A stretch of DNA of 64,000 bases. Origin: Alkalihalobacillus sp. AL-G (GTDB lineage: Bacteria; Bacillota; Bacilli; Bacillales; Fictibacillaceae). Both the position numbers and the translations under genes were made by a program. The number at the start of each line of letters is the position of its first letter. Within the stretch, counting starts at the first letter, position 1. This document shows positions 7,862-17,964 of this stretch, piece by piece. Location: the NCBI RefSeq assembly GCF_030643805.1, contig NZ_CP094656.1:3410001-3474000 (forward strand), given 5' to 3'. The notes beneath the pieces were generated by a model. The model worked only from the letters and a program-made list of their open reading frames with translations. It did no database searches and was not told the origin of the DNA.

Positions 7862-8081
7862 CTGCTTACACCTCAAATTGATTATCATTTTTAAATCCAC
7901 TGTTCGTTAGGTTTTACTTCAACGAGAGGAATTATGTTTGGATTGTAAGCAAGATTTCAATTCAATCAGGCAAATGATTCAGGGTATAAGTTGGTTTTTT
8001 TAAAAATGTACATGCTTACCCATTCATAACAAAGGTACAAGCATACAATGTAGCAACGTTCTTGTTAAAGGAGGGAAATTC

Positions 8082-8243
8082 ATGAGCGATTGGGATAACA
8101 GAAAGGGATTTGCTTTGCTTGTAGTTCTCTTCATTCTCCTTATCATTGTCGGCACAGCCTATAATCGTAGAGGCTATGGCGGTGGCTTCGGTGGATGTGG
8201 CCTTGGCGGCTTCGGAGGAGGTTACGGCGGAGGCATCTGGTAA
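8082..8243 (+). CDS. Small Gly-rich membrane protein, YjcZ-like sporulation family
   Basis: 53-aa protein missed by longer ORF cut-offs. A short polar start (MSDWDNRKGF) is followed by one hydrophobic helix ALLVVLFILLIIVG, then a Gly/Tyr/Phe-rich tail ending GGYGGGIW. This layout (FALIVVLFILLIIVG-like helix near a Gly/Tyr stretch) is typical of the YjcZ family of small sporulation-associated proteins; the long Gly tail is a variation. A perfect AAAGGAGGG site lies seven bases before ATG 8082, and a terminator follows at 8253-8302. No cysteine/serine-rich core suggests it is not a TOMM precursor. Confidence 0.75.
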   Translation: MSDWDNRKGFALLVVLFILLIIVGTAYNRRGYGGGFGGCGLGGFGGGYGGGIW

Positions 8244-8252
8244 AAGTTGAAA

Positions 8253-8302
8253 AGACTGACTCGAATCAAACCATTTGTAAATGGGAAGAAAAGAGTCAGT
8301 CT
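8253..8302. terminator. Terminator between YjcZ-like gene and CAP lipoprotein
   Basis: Ten-base stem AGACTGACTC with GAGTCAGTCT, 10 bases after the small gene's stop. Weak U-run (GTTTAATT). It may serve both convergent genes. Confidence 0.6.
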
Positions 8303-8323
8303 GTTTAATTCCGTTGCGGACAT

Positions 8324-9085
8324 TTACTTTTCAATAAACATTTGTGTCCAATATATCCCCTGTCTTCCACCTTTTGCACAACCAACACCAATATGAGTCA
8401 GTTCTTTGTTCATAATGTTGCGGCGGTGACCTGGACTGTTCATCCAAGCTTGAACGACTTGTTCAGCAGACTGTTGTCCTGCGGCGATATTTTCTGCTGC
8501 TGATTGGTAGGATACACCAAATTCCTGCATCATTTGAAACGGTGAGCCATAATTCGGTGAGTTATGGGAAAAGTATCCGTTTTCCTGCATGTCATTTGAT
8601 TTTTCCTGTGCCACTTGGGCTAATTTTACATCGGCTTTTAAAGTCGGTAACCCTTGTTTTTGCCGTTCTTTGTTCGTAAGTTCGATGACTTGCCTTTCGA
8701 TTTCACTTAATGCTTTTGCACCATCAGGCTGTGTTTGCGGTTGTGTTTGTTGTGGTTGCTCTGGAGCGGGTGCCGGTTGGGTTCTTTCTTGTTGTTGATC
8801 TTGTTGTCTGTCTGGCCCAAAACGCGGAGCCATATATCGATTATCCCCATCTCTGGCAGTATAGCGATTATTTAATTGAAATTGTTGCCCATACCACCAG
8901 GTACGATCCCGATCTTCATCGAAGGTTTGAGTTCGAGGCCCGTCATCATTTCTACCTTCATCCTCAAACGCTACAGGGTCGTAATTTATATCATTTGCTC
9001 CCTGGTTTTCATCGACATTACATGCAGACAACATACTTATTGAAAGTACAGCTGACAATAAAATGCTAAGCCTGATTTTTTTCAT
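8324..9085 (-). CDS. CAP-domain lipoprotein (YkwD-like)
   Basis: 253-aa lipoprotein: signal peptide and lipobox MLSACN, then a low-complexity region rich in Gln, Pro, Asp and Arg (about residues 25-125), then a C-terminal SCP/PR1-type CAP domain of the YkwD family. CAP signatures are IELTNKERQKQGLPTL, YFSHNSPNYG, AAENIAAG and SPGHRRNIMN. ATG 9085 is chosen because GGAGA lies seven to eight bases upstream; the longer frame to 9169 adds only a non-signal leader. Such proteins sit on the outer face of the membrane or spore; molecular activity is unknown. Confidence 0.87.
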   Translation of the reverse strand: MKKIRLSILLSAVLSISMLSACNVDENQGANDINYDPVAFEDEGRNDDGPRTQTFDEDRDRTWWYGQQFQLNNRYTARDGDNRYMAPRFGPDRQQDQQQERTQPAPAPEQPQQTQPQTQPDGAKALSEIERQVIELTNKERQKQGLPTLKADVKLAQVAQEKSNDMQENGYFSHNSPNYGSPFQMMQEFGVSYQSAAENIAAGQQSAEQVVQAWMNSPGHRRNIMNKELTHIGVGCAKGGRQGIYWTQMFIEK

Positions 9086-9519
9086 TTTATAATCTCCTTT
9101 TTTGTATATCGAATAGGCTTTTTTATTGTTTGTGTAATTGATTTTTCTACCCTGTAAAATGGTTTCCAATCAGAATGAGTGCATAATTTCAGGAAATTGG
9201 ATAACTCTAAAAATGACATTTTTGATTTTCAGCTTTGCGCTTTTCTCCTTGTCGATAGCTTCGTCCACTATGTACAAAACTTTTCAATTATTTAGTCATC
9301 GCCAAACCACTTTCCAAATTGATTTGTTTGTGATTTTTAAAACTTTTCATCATTTTGGTTTAGGGTGCTTCTTTTAGGGTAAACATTTTATTCCTGCACA
9401 TGTGACCCATTCCTCCCAACCGATTATTCATATTTGTCCCAAAATACATATACATATAATGTAGTGCTACTTATTTCGTATAAGCTTTTTCTTAACGAAT
9501 TTTCAGAAAAGTTTTTCAT
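9086..9519. other. Gene-free AT-rich stretch upstream of CAP and catalase genes
   Basis: Divergent intergenic region of the CAP lipoprotein and catalase genes. I see no conserved protein, repeat or strong RNA structure. Short ORFs here have no ribosome binding sites. Confidence 0.5.
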
Positions 9520-9534
9520 TTAAAATGATTATAA
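9520..9534 (+). promoter_or_regulatory. PerR box upstream of catalase
   Basis: TTAAAATGATTATAA matches the PerR/Fur-type consensus TTATAATNATTATAA at 13 of 14 defined positions, 85 bases before the catalase start. A promoter with TTGATT (9542-9547) and TATCAT (9564-9569) follows. A weaker second half-match covers 9563-9573. Peroxide-responsive derepression is the expected behaviour. Confidence 0.7.
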
Positions 9535-9618
9535 TTTAGTATTGATTTTTTATTGAGAAGTGTTATCATTATTCTTGTACATGTTTGCTAATTAAAAAGT
9601 TTACGAGGTGATTCAATT

Positions 9619-11076
9619 ATGGATGGTAAGAAAAAGAACCTTACGACGAGCTGGGGTGCGCCTGTTGGGGATAACCAAAACTCGATGACAGCCGGTGCAC
9701 GTGGTCCGGTACTTATTCAAGATGTACACCTACTTGAAAAGCTGGCTCACTTCAACCGGGAGCGCGTACCAGAACGTGTTGTTCATGCGAAAGGTGCAGG
9801 TGCACATGGATATTTTGAAGTCACCAACGACTTGACGCAATATACGAAAGCGGATTTCTTATCCGAAGTTGGGAAAACAACCCCAATGTTCATCCGCTTT
9901 TCAACAGTAGCTGGAGAACTTGGATCCGCAGATACCGTCCGCGACCCGCGTGGTTTTGCAGTGAAATTTTACACAGAAGAAGGCAACTATGATTTAGTCG
10001 GGAACAATACACCGGTCTTTTTTATTCGTGATGCAATCAAATTCCCTGATTTTATCCATACACAAAAACGTCATCCGAAAACACATCTGAAAAATCCAAA
10101 TGCCGTTTGGGACTTCTGGTCATTATCGCCTGAATCCTTGCACCAGGTTACAATCCTGATGTCTGACCGTGGAATTCCTGCAACTTTCCGTCATATGCAC
10201 GGATTTGGGAGCCATACGTTCAAATGGGTGAATGAGGATGGAGATGCTGTTTGGGTAAAATATCACTTTAAAACAGAACAAGGTGTCAAGAATCTGACAG
10301 AAGAAGTCGCTACAAAAATTGCTGGTGAAAACCCGGATTACCATACCGAGGACTTATTTAATGCGATTGGAAACGGCGATCACCCTGAGTGGACACTCTA
10401 CGTTCAAATCATGCCGATCGAGCACGCAGAAACGTACCGATTCGATCCATTTGATGTAACGAAGGTTTGGTCTCAGAAGGATTATCCATTAATCGAACTA
10501 GGTAAAATGGTATTGAATAAAAACCCTGAAAACTATTTTGCAGAAGTGGAGCAAGCAACCTTCTCCCCTGGTTCATTCGTTCCTGGAATTGAAGCTTCAC
10601 CGGATAAAATGCTGCAAGGCCGTCTGTTTGCTTATTCGGATGCACATCGGTATCGTGTAGGTGCCAACCACAATGCATTGCCGATCAACCGCCCGCGTAA
10701 TGAAGCAAACACATACCAGCGTGACGGACAAATGCGCTTTGATGGTAACAGTGGCGATTCCGTTTATTACGAACCGAACAGCCAGAGTGGACCAACAGAA
10801 TCCCATCAAAATAAGCAAACTGGTTTCCCTGTTTCGGGAGTCGCTGAAAATATACCGTATGATCACAACGACCATTACACTCAGCCTGGTGATCTATACC
10901 GCCTGATGAGTGATGATGAGCGCGAACGTCTCGTTAATAACGTCGTCGGTGCAATGAAACCGGTCGAAAGCGATGAGATTAAGCTTCGACAGATCAAGCA
11001 CTTCTATAAGGCTGACCCAGACTACGGAGAACGCGTCGCAAAAGGACTCAGCCTACCCGTACCGCAAAACGTATAA
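9619..11076 (+). CDS. katA: Catalase (monofunctional heme type)
   Basis: 485-aa clade-3 small-subunit heme catalase that dismutates hydrogen peroxide in the cytoplasm. Distal His is in [12 protein letters not shown] (His56), the distal Asn in [10 protein letters not shown], and the proximal heme Tyr in [12 protein letters not shown] (Tyr339). Length is that of the B. subtilis KatA group. An ACGAGGTG site precedes ATG 9619. Preceded by a PerR box and closed by a strong terminator, it is monocistronic and probably peroxide-inducible through PerR. Confidence 0.97.
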   Translation: MDGKKKNLTTSWGAPVGDNQNSMTAGARGPVLIQDVHLLEKLAHFNRERVPERVVHAKGAGAHGYFEVTNDLTQYTKADFLSEVGKTTPMFIRFSTVAGELGSADTVRDPRGFAVKFYTEEGNYDLVGNNTPVFFIRDAIKFPDFIHTQKRHPKTHLKNPNAVWDFWSLSPESLHQVTILMSDRGIPATFRHMHGFGSHTFKWVNEDGDAVWVKYHFKTEQGVKNLTEEVATKIAGENPDYHTEDLFNAIGNGDHPEWTLYVQIMPIEHAETYRFDPFDVTKVWSQKDYPLIELGKMVLNKNPENYFAEVEQATFSPGSFVPGIEASPDKMLQGRLFAYSDAHRYRVGANHNALPINRPRNEANTYQRDGQMRFDGNSGDSVYYEPNSQSGPTESHQNKQTGFPVSGVAENIPYDHNDHYTQPGDLYRLMSDDERERLVNNVVGAMKPVESDEIKLRQIKHFYKADPDYGERVAKGLSLPVPQNV

Positions 11077-11093
11077 ACAAGTGCACGAAAATA

Positions 11094-11125
11094 CCCCGCC
11101 TTCCTTTTTCACAAGGAAAGCGGGG
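11094..11125. terminator. Strong terminator between katA and galT
   Basis: Stem CCCCGC-TTCCTT with AAGGAA-GCGGGG, followed on the plus strand by TTTTTGTTTT. It separates the convergent catalase and gal operon. Confidence 0.85.
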
Positions 11126-11137
11126 TTTTTGTTTTGG

Positions 11138-12679
11138 TTAATTGGTTTTATTAATTGTACCGATACTTTCGATAAATCGATTAAATGCATGTTTACCTTC
11201 AGGAGTACGTTTAAAAACACCTGCATACTCTAAAATTTCTGAAAAAATAAACCCTATTTCGCTTTGGAAAACTTCCTTTATATTCGTCCCATTCAATAGC
11301 TCATATTTGTCAATAATTGATGCAGCCCACTCGGTATGTTTTGCAACCGTCTCGTCATTTTTGATTAAATCCAGTGGTTCCTCCATCATTAAGTAGCGGC
11401 CAAGCAACTCGATTTCCTTTTTCAGTCTGCCAGGTAAAACGGCAAGTCCCATCACTTCAATCAAGCCGATATTTTCTTTTTTAATGTGATGAACCTTTCG
11501 GTGAGGATGAAAAATACCTAAAGGATGCTTCTCACTTGTAATATTGTTACGGAGAACGATATCAAGTTCATATTCTTCTCCTCTCCTTCGAGCGATCGGT
11601 GTAACTGTATTATGCGGCTCCCCATTAGTAAATGCATAGACTTGAGCATTCGGATCGCTGTATCCCTTCCACGTATGAAGGATCGAATCCGCTGCCGAAA
11701 TTAGTTGTTCACGATCAGAGCCCCAAATTCGGATGACAGACATCGGCCATTTCACAATTCCTGCATGTACGTGAGGAAATTCTTCAAGTTCAAATGCATG
11801 TTCCACCTTCGCTTCCGCCATTGGGAAGGTGTGTAAACCGCCTTGGAAATGATCATGGCTTAAAATCGAACCACCTACAATTGGTAAATCAGCATTTGAA
11901 CCAATAAAATAATGTGGAAACCGTTCTACGAAATCTAACAAACGTTGAAATGTTTTTCTAGATATTTTCATCGGTTCATGCTCATTTTTAAAAATGATCG
12001 CATGCTCTTTATAGTAAACATACGGTGAAAATTGCAGGTGCCACATTTCCTCTGTAAGTTGTACTGGAATCGTCCGATGATTTTGTCTGGCAGGATGATC
12101 GATTCGACCGGCATACCCGACATTTTCCTTACATAAAAGACATTTCGGATAAGTAGACTCCTTTTGACTCTTTGCTGTAGCGATTGCCGCTGGGTCCTTT
12201 TCCGGTTTGGATAAGTTAATCGTAATTTCTAATTCACCATAATCGGTATTTACCTTCCAATCATCATTTTTTCGAATCCGGTCCATTCGGATGTAATGGC
12301 ACTTTTTCGACTTTTCATAAAAGATCTTCGTTGCCTTTTGCGGCCCATCGTTTTCATAGGTTTGATAAAAGTCACGAATGACCACCGAAGGCCGCGGGAC
12401 GAAACAAGCCATGATTTTTGTATCGAAAAGATCACGAAAGGTAACCGAATCGTTGAAAAGCATTTCACGTGAAGCAGCCCAGTCTAAAATAGGTTCTAAA
12501 AGCTCAGCAGGATGATCGGGCAGTTCCTTACACTCTATTTCTGGCTCTTCCCACTGATCGATTTCTAAAACTTCCAGGATCGCATTTTTTTTATATTGAT
12601 AATCAATTGGTTCGATTAGTTCATTTTTTAGACCGTATTGAAGCAGCAACTCAATGTGCTTGTAAATCGATTCATCCAT
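11138..12679 (-). CDS. galT: UDP-glucose--hexose-1-phosphate uridylyltransferase
   Basis: 513-aa Gram-positive (class II) GalT. In the Leloir pathway it exchanges UMP between UDP-glucose and galactose-1-phosphate. The active-site stretch SHDHFQGG carries the nucleophilic His-x-His motif, and LCKENVGYAGR is a further conserved block. ATG 12679 is eight bases from GGGAGG; a GTG one codon earlier (12682) is possible but close to the site. It is the last gene of the run ABC importer - GH2 - GH1 - galK - galE - galT. Confidence 0.93.
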   Translation of the reverse strand: MDESIYKHIELLLQYGLKNELIEPIDYQYKKNAILEVLEIDQWEEPEIECKELPDHPAELLEPILDWAASREMLFNDSVTFRDLFDTKIMACFVPRPSVVIRDFYQTYENDGPQKATKIFYEKSKKCHYIRMDRIRKNDDWKVNTDYGELEITINLSKPEKDPAAIATAKSQKESTYPKCLLCKENVGYAGRIDHPARQNHRTIPVQLTEEMWHLQFSPYVYYKEHAIIFKNEHEPMKISRKTFQRLLDFVERFPHYFIGSNADLPIVGGSILSHDHFQGGLHTFPMAEAKVEHAFELEEFPHVHAGIVKWPMSVIRIWGSDREQLISAADSILHTWKGYSDPNAQVYAFTNGEPHNTVTPIARRRGEEYELDIVLRNNITSEKHPLGIFHPHRKVHHIKKENIGLIEVMGLAVLPGRLKKEIELLGRYLMMEEPLDLIKNDETVAKHTEWAASIIDKYELLNGTNIKEVFQSEIGFIFSEILEYAGVFKRTPEGKHAFNRFIESIGTINKTN

Positions 12680-12700
12680 CACGATGACCTCCCCTGTAAG

Positions 12701-13690
12701 TTAGTCTATGTATCCATCAGGATGCTTTTGGTGCCATCGCCATGCACTCTCGATGATCATCATCAGATCAGCATATTCAGGCTCCCATTCAAGCTCCTTT
12801 TTGGCTTTTTCCGATGAGGCGATCAGTACGGCAGGGTCTCCGTTTCGACGTGGAGCAATTTCTGCCGGAATGCTCTTCCCTGTCACTTGCCGGGCTGTTT
12901 CGATGACCTCTTTTACTGAAAAACCATTCCCATTCCCCAAGTTGTAGATTTCACTTTTTGCTCCATTCCTCAATTTTTCTAATGCTGAAATGTGAGCTTG
13001 GACAAGGTCTGATACGTGGATATAATCTCGGATACAAGTACCGTCATCTGTACTGTAATCATCGCCATATATAAGAATCTTTTCCCGTTTTCCAAGCGCG
13101 ACCTGTAATACAATTGGAATGAGATGGGTTTCCACTGCATGATCCTCTCCAATGTCAAGAACCGGATGCGCCCCTGCAACATTAAAATAACGAAGAGCCG
13201 TATACCGGATTCCTTCAGCCTTATCAGTCCATTTAAGCATCCTTTCAATCGCAAGCTTCGTTTCTCCATACGGGTTGGTCGGTTTAGGAGGATCCGTTTC
13301 AACGATAGGAATCCGTTTCGGTTCACCGTACGTTGCCGCCGTTGAAGAAAAGACGATCCTTTTCACCTGATGCTTTTTCATCGCTTTTAAAAGACAAAGG
13401 GTTCCGTACACATTGTTTTCATAATACTTTAACGGCTTTTCAACACTTTCTCCGACAAGTGAACTCGCCGCAAAATGCATGACATCTTCAATCTCATTTT
13501 CCGTAAAAACCCGGTCTAAGAACTCGGCATCACGAAGGTCGCCCTGGTATAACACGGCTCCGTCAACTACTGCTGGTTGATGTCCTGTTTGTATATTATC
13601 CACTACGACTACTTTCTCACCTTTTGCCAACAACTCGGCTACTGCATGACTTCCAATATATCCTGCTCCTCCACAAACAAGAACTGCCAA
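12701..13690 (-). CDS. galE: UDP-glucose 4-epimerase
   Basis: 329-aa extended short-chain dehydrogenase. It interconverts UDP-galactose and UDP-glucose using tightly bound NAD. GGAGYIGSH is the nucleotide-binding loop and NPYGETKLAIERM holds the catalytic YxxxK. FSSTAATYG supplies the conserved Ser/Thr. It sits between galK (12 bases upstream) and galT (21 bases downstream), so all three Leloir enzymes are on one transcript. Confidence 0.95.
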   Translation of the reverse strand: MAVLVCGGAGYIGSHAVAELLAKGEKVVVVDNIQTGHQPAVVDGAVLYQGDLRDAEFLDRVFTENEIEDVMHFAASSLVGESVEKPLKYYENNVYGTLCLLKAMKKHQVKRIVFSSTAATYGEPKRIPIVETDPPKPTNPYGETKLAIERMLKWTDKAEGIRYTALRYFNVAGAHPVLDIGEDHAVETHLIPIVLQVALGKREKILIYGDDYSTDDGTCIRDYIHVSDLVQAHISALEKLRNGAKSEIYNLGNGNGFSVKEVIETARQVTGKSIPAEIAPRRNGDPAVLIASSEKAKKELEWEPEYADLMMIIESAWRWHQKHPDGYID

Positions 13691-13701
13691 TGTAACCCCT
13701 C

Positions 13702-14871
13702 CTATTCAACTAATTCTCGGGCACCGTCACCGATATTCACATCGTAAAAATCAGCTTCTAAGCCTGTTTCTTTTAAATATGTATCATAAACTTTTTCTTT
13801 AAAATGGGTTAGCTGGTTGTTTCGAACGATGCTGATTGTACATCCGCCGAATCCGGCACCGGTCATCCTTGAACCAAGTACTCCATCCTGATCCCATGCG
13901 GTTTCTACCAATACGTCTAATTCAACGCCGGTCACTTCATAATCGTCACGTAGAGAGTGGTGCGACTCGTTCATCAATTCCCCGAAACCATTCACATCGT
14001 TTTCCTTCAGCTTCCGTACCGCTTCTTTCGTACGTTGATTTTCATATACGACATGCCTTGCCCGTTTTCGATGGACGTCATCTCGTATGAGCCCTTTGAA
14101 ATTTTCGAATTCTGAGGCGGAAAGCTCGCTTAATGTTTGGATATCGAGTTGTTTTTTCAGGTCATTCAACGCCTGTTCACACTCGTATCTTCTCTCATTG
14201 TATTTGGAGTCTGCCAATCCTCTCCGTTTATTCGAATTCGTGATCACCAGTGATGCATCTGTCAGCTTGACCGGGCTGTATGTGAAGGCCAGTGTTTCAC
14301 TGTTCAATAGAATCGCATGCTCTTTTTTACCCATACCTATTGCGAATTGGTCCATAATACCGCAGCTTACACCTACAAAATCATTTTCAGCGTACTGACT
14401 TATCTTCACCAAATCGATCATTTCCATTTTAATAGAATAGAGGTTGTTGATCATTACAGCCGTGACAAGTTCAATAGATGCTGATGAAGATAAGCCTGCA
14501 CCATTCGGAATGTTGCCATAAAACAAGACCTCACAACCTTGGAGCAACTCATGAGAATGTTTTTGAAACTCTTTCATCACTCCCTTTGGGTAATTCGCCC
14601 AGTCGTGCTCTTTTTCAAAATGGATATCTCCTATCTCGAAATCAATAACTCCTAATTCGGGAAAGTTTTTTGAAAACATTCGCACACGTTTATCAGACCG
14701 CAGCCGTGCAATCGCATACGTCCCAACACTCAAGGCACATGGGAAAACGTGTCCGCCATTGTAATCTGTATGTTCACCAATCAGATTGACTCTTCCCGGT
14801 GCAAAAAAGGTACGTACCTGATTTTCCGACTTAAAAAGGGTATGAAACTCTTGTTTCAGTTGTTTTAGCAT
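13702..14871 (-). CDS. galK: Galactokinase
   Basis: 389-aa GHMP kinase that phosphorylates galactose at C1 with ATP. The signature APGRVNLIGEHTDYNGG is the galactokinase substrate motif, GAGLSSSASIEL the phosphate loop and GAGFGGCTI the C-terminal GHMP motif. I choose ATG 14871, preceded by GAGAGGG; the frame can be extended to a TTG at 14895, but that lacks a site. It starts 25 bases after the frameshifted GH1 gene. Confidence 0.95.
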   Translation of the reverse strand: MLKQLKQEFHTLFKSENQVRTFFAPGRVNLIGEHTDYNGGHVFPCALSVGTYAIARLRSDKRVRMFSKNFPELGVIDFEIGDIHFEKEHDWANYPKGVMKEFQKHSHELLQGCEVLFYGNIPNGAGLSSSASIELVTAVMINNLYSIKMEMIDLVKISQYAENDFVGVSCGIMDQFAIGMGKKEHAILLNSETLAFTYSPVKLTDASLVITNSNKRRGLADSKYNERRYECEQALNDLKKQLDIQTLSELSASEFENFKGLIRDDVHRKRARHVVYENQRTKEAVRKLKENDVNGFGELMNESHHSLRDDYEVTGVELDVLVETAWDQDGVLGSRMTGAGFGGCTISIVRNNQLTHFKEKVYDTYLKETGLEADFYDVNIGDGARELVE

Positions 14872-14896
14872 CGTAATCCCTCTCGATTCCAGCAAT

Positions 14897-16127
14897 CTAG
14901 ATTACGCTTCGTGTCATCGTTTCAAAAACAGAAGCGGTGCTCGTTTTAACTCGTTCTAGTAATCCGTCCTCAGTCATTTGCAGTTTGTATAAGCCAAATG
15001 GGAGGAGCTCTTCCTCCACAGATTTTTCAGATGTTCGATATCCCCAATCTACAAGGTCGAGAAAGGGAAACCAAGTCAAGCCTATCAATGGAATTTTTTG
15101 TTCCTCTCAGCTTTTTACAAGATTGTACACATTCCTCTAGCCATGCCGTTTTTTCATGGTCCGTTCCATTGAAGCTCGTTTCGGTGATCATGATGGGTGC
15201 ATCATAGCGTCGATACGCCTCATTTATGATTTTCTCTAGATCGATTCCCGTTCCCATCCGGTGAGGGTAGACAATGTATCCCTTTTCGTCCCGTGTCACT
15301 TCATGCACACTGAATTGTGGATAATAATTCAGACCGACAATATCAAAGGAAATTGCATGATTTTGAAACCACTGAAAATCTTCCTCGGCTACCCCATGCT
15401 TTTTCATAAATGAGTACAAAGGGTGATCTACAAAAATTCTTCCGCTTAAAAGTTCCCACATGACGAAACGATTTTCATTCCATAAATCTACTTCATCTTG
15501 AAGGTGTGGATCATTCGAAACATATCTTTTTGTCGCATCGACATGGACCATCGTGGCGTCCGGAACAACTTCTTTTATCGCATAGACCGTTTGAATGATC
15601 CCTTTTCCTAATTGGACAGCTATTTGATAAAATCCGGATAGTCCATCTAAATAAGGCGGCCAAACCCCATTTAAACCACAAAATTCAGCATTTACGTATG
15701 GTTCATTGAGCGGGGTATAGTAGGTCGCTACATCCCTATAGCGGTTTGCGAATTCCTTTGCATACCGAGACACAAAGTAAGGATAGTGATCATGGACAAA
15801 CTCATTGACTAACCAATGAGGGGTTCCGTAATGCATCAAATCAATGATCGGAGTCAGCGCATCGTTCTTTCTGAAATATTCCATGACGTGATCGATCCAG
15901 CTCCAATCAAACTCTCCTTCAACAGGTTCAACCTTATACCATGGAATCCCGTAACGGATCATCGTTGCCCCAGAGCGTTTCACCAAATCTAGATCACTCT
16001 GCCAGAATTGATAATGCTGGGTCAACTCATATTCATCCAAAGGTCGTTCACCTTTAGCCGTTTGAGTGACAAAGGTGTCTTCAATTCCTGCCGCCCAGAT
16101 CCACTTGTCTTTTGTCAACATGTCCAC
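14897..16127 (-). pseudogene. Family-1-type glycoside hydrolase, single frameshift near 15109
   Basis: The frame from 16127 carries a GH1-like barrel. YYTPLNEPYVNAEF holds the acid/base Glu and APIMITETSF the nucleophile Glu. After ...CVQSCKKLR the frame runs into unrelated residues and stops at 15027. The expected continuation (EQKIPLIGLTWFPFLDLV ... TSTASVFETMTRSVI) lies in the next frame down to 14897. Removing one G in the run AGAGGAAC near 15109-15113 restores a single protein of about 409 aa. Both catalytic Glu lie before the break. Either a recent inactivating mutation or a sequencing error. Probable role: a cytoplasmic beta-galactosidase or related glycosidase feeding galK. Confidence 0.75.
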
Positions 16128-16181
16128 TCACGCCTCTTTTGTAAAAACTCGCTTAGTTTAGAAAATCAAAGTCAATTGCCT

Positions 16182-17939
16182 TTACTTTTGATCGTTAATT
16201 TCTTTTATTTTTTGCAATTCGCATTTCGGCTTGCGATCATAGGTTAATAGACCATTGATTTCTTGTTCAACGTCGGTTAATTGGGTATAGCAGAACCCTT
16301 GGATGACGGGTGACTTCAGCAGGGCTTCCGTTTGTTTTTTGTATTCTCCGACCAACTCGTCTCCAGAACTTACCGATGAGTAGCCCCAGCCTTTTGTCTC
16401 ATCCATCTTATATGCAGTTCCGCCGTATTCTGTAATCATGATCGGCTCACCGAGATACCCGAATCCTTGAGAATAGATTAATCGATCAGCAGGAGTCGTT
16501 TTGATTGCTGATTCAATTGTTTCATAAGCTTTGGATAACTGATTTGCAGATTGATAGTTATGGATACCGCAAATATCAGAAATCGTATGCTCCCAACCGT
16601 CATTCGATAACACTGGTCGCGTCGTATCAAGGGATTTTGTGAGATAATACATCGCTAACGAATGGTGCTGCTGCTGTTGATCATGAGCAACCCGAGATAT
16701 GCCCCAGCTTTCATTCAATGGCAGCCACACAACGATACTTGGGTGGTTATAGTCTCGCTTTACCACTTCTGCCCACTCATTGGTCAACCGTCTCGCAGCC
16801 TCTTCTGAATACTCCGAGCAATTCGCCATTTCGCCCCAAACAAGAAAACCTAATTGATCTGCCCAATACAAATAGCGGGGATCCTCTACCTTTTGATGCT
16901 TTCTTGCACCGTTGAACCCCATTTCCTTCGCAAGCAAGATGTCCTTTTTTAGTGCTTCGTCACTTGGAGCAGTCAATAATCCGTCAGGGAAATAGCCTTG
17001 ATCCAGGACAAGCTTTTGATAGTACGTACGGTTATTCAACCGGAATTGCCCGCCTTCAGTCGAAACCTTTCTCATGCCAAAGTAGCTTTCAATCTGATCG
17101 GTGATCGTCTCACCATGAACAAGCTTCAACTGAACATCAAATAGGTTTGGATGCTCAGGTGTCCAGAACCAGCCTGGACCATGGATATTGCTGCGATCCG
17201 TCATTCGGTTTCGTAGATTGAAGCTCCGTTTCAAGTACGGTTCGTATATGTGAATTGACTCTTTGACAACTTGCCTTCCTTTGAAGGAGATCGAAACCTC
17301 GAGCCTAGTGTCTTCTGTTAGTTGGCCGATGAAATCCGCTTCTAAATCAATATCGCCTCGATCAATCTGAGGTGTCCATCGGATCGATTCAATACGTTGT
17401 GGTTCTACAGCCTCAAACCATACACTTTGCCAGATCCCTGTCGTCCTCGTATAGAAAATCGATTCTGATTGTTCAAGCCAATACTGTTTCCCCCTAGGTA
17501 TCGTTACATCCTCAGAAGGATCCTCCACCCGGACAACTACCTCATTGCTTTCATCCGTTTTGATCGCATGGGTGAGATTGAAGGAAAACGAAACATGTCC
17601 ACCTTCATGGAAACCAACCATCTCCCCATTTACATAGACCCAAGCACGATAATCAACTGCTCCAAAGTGCAGGATGATTACTTTTTCCGACCAAGAAGCC
17701 GGTATATGAAATTCTGTTTTATACCAAACAATGTCATGAAAGGTCGGGTCACCAATACCACTGTCTTTCGATTGATAGGCAAACGGTACGGTTATCTTTT
17801 TATCCTGTGGAAAGTTTTCCTTATACCATTGTTCTTTCAAACCTTTATCGTCATCATCAAAGGCAAATTGCCATTCTCCATTCAATGTTTGCCACTCCCG
17901 ACGAACAAATTGAGGGCGTGGATATTCTCCTCGTATCAT
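16182..17939 (-). CDS. Glycoside hydrolase family 2 (beta-galactosidase-type)
   Basis: 585-aa GH2 enzyme without signal peptide, so cytoplasmic. The N-terminal sugar-binding jelly roll (GEWQFAFDDDDKG to about residue 180) and Ig-like domain (about 180-270) precede the TIM barrel. The acid/base is Glu410 in WLPLNESWG and the nucleophile Glu504 in IMITEYGG. It is shorter than LacZ (about 1000 aa) and resembles the compact GH2 enzymes of Firmicutes. GGAGGAGAG precedes ATG 17939. Placed between the ABC importer and the galactose pathway, it probably releases galactose from imported galacto-oligosaccharides. Confidence 0.88.
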   Translation of the reverse strand: MIRGEYPRPQFVRREWQTLNGEWQFAFDDDDKGLKEQWYKENFPQDKKITVPFAYQSKDSGIGDPTFHDIVWYKTEFHIPASWSEKVIILHFGAVDYRAWVYVNGEMVGFHEGGHVSFSFNLTHAIKTDESNEVVVRVEDPSEDVTIPRGKQYWLEQSESIFYTRTTGIWQSVWFEAVEPQRIESIRWTPQIDRGDIDLEADFIGQLTEDTRLEVSISFKGRQVVKESIHIYEPYLKRSFNLRNRMTDRSNIHGPGWFWTPEHPNLFDVQLKLVHGETITDQIESYFGMRKVSTEGGQFRLNNRTYYQKLVLDQGYFPDGLLTAPSDEALKKDILLAKEMGFNGARKHQKVEDPRYLYWADQLGFLVWGEMANCSEYSEEAARRLTNEWAEVVKRDYNHPSIVVWLPLNESWGISRVAHDQQQQHHSLAMYYLTKSLDTTRPVLSNDGWEHTISDICGIHNYQSANQLSKAYETIESAIKTTPADRLIYSQGFGYLGEPIMITEYGGTAYKMDETKGWGYSSVSSGDELVGEYKKQTEALLKSPVIQGFCYTQLTDVEQEINGLLTYDRKPKCELQKIKEINDQK

Positions 17940-17964
17940 CGTTATCTCTCTCCTCCTACCGTCA

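Noticed and set aside
8082-8243. TOMM precursor peptide for the 59.5-64 kb cluster
   Set aside because: It has a membrane helix and only one Cys; Gly/Tyr-rich tails are typical of YjcZ-like proteins, and it is 51 kb away.
9138-9377. 79-aa plus-strand ORF upstream of catalase
   Set aside because: No ribosome binding site, AT-driven Phe/Ser composition and overlap with the CAP gene promoter region.
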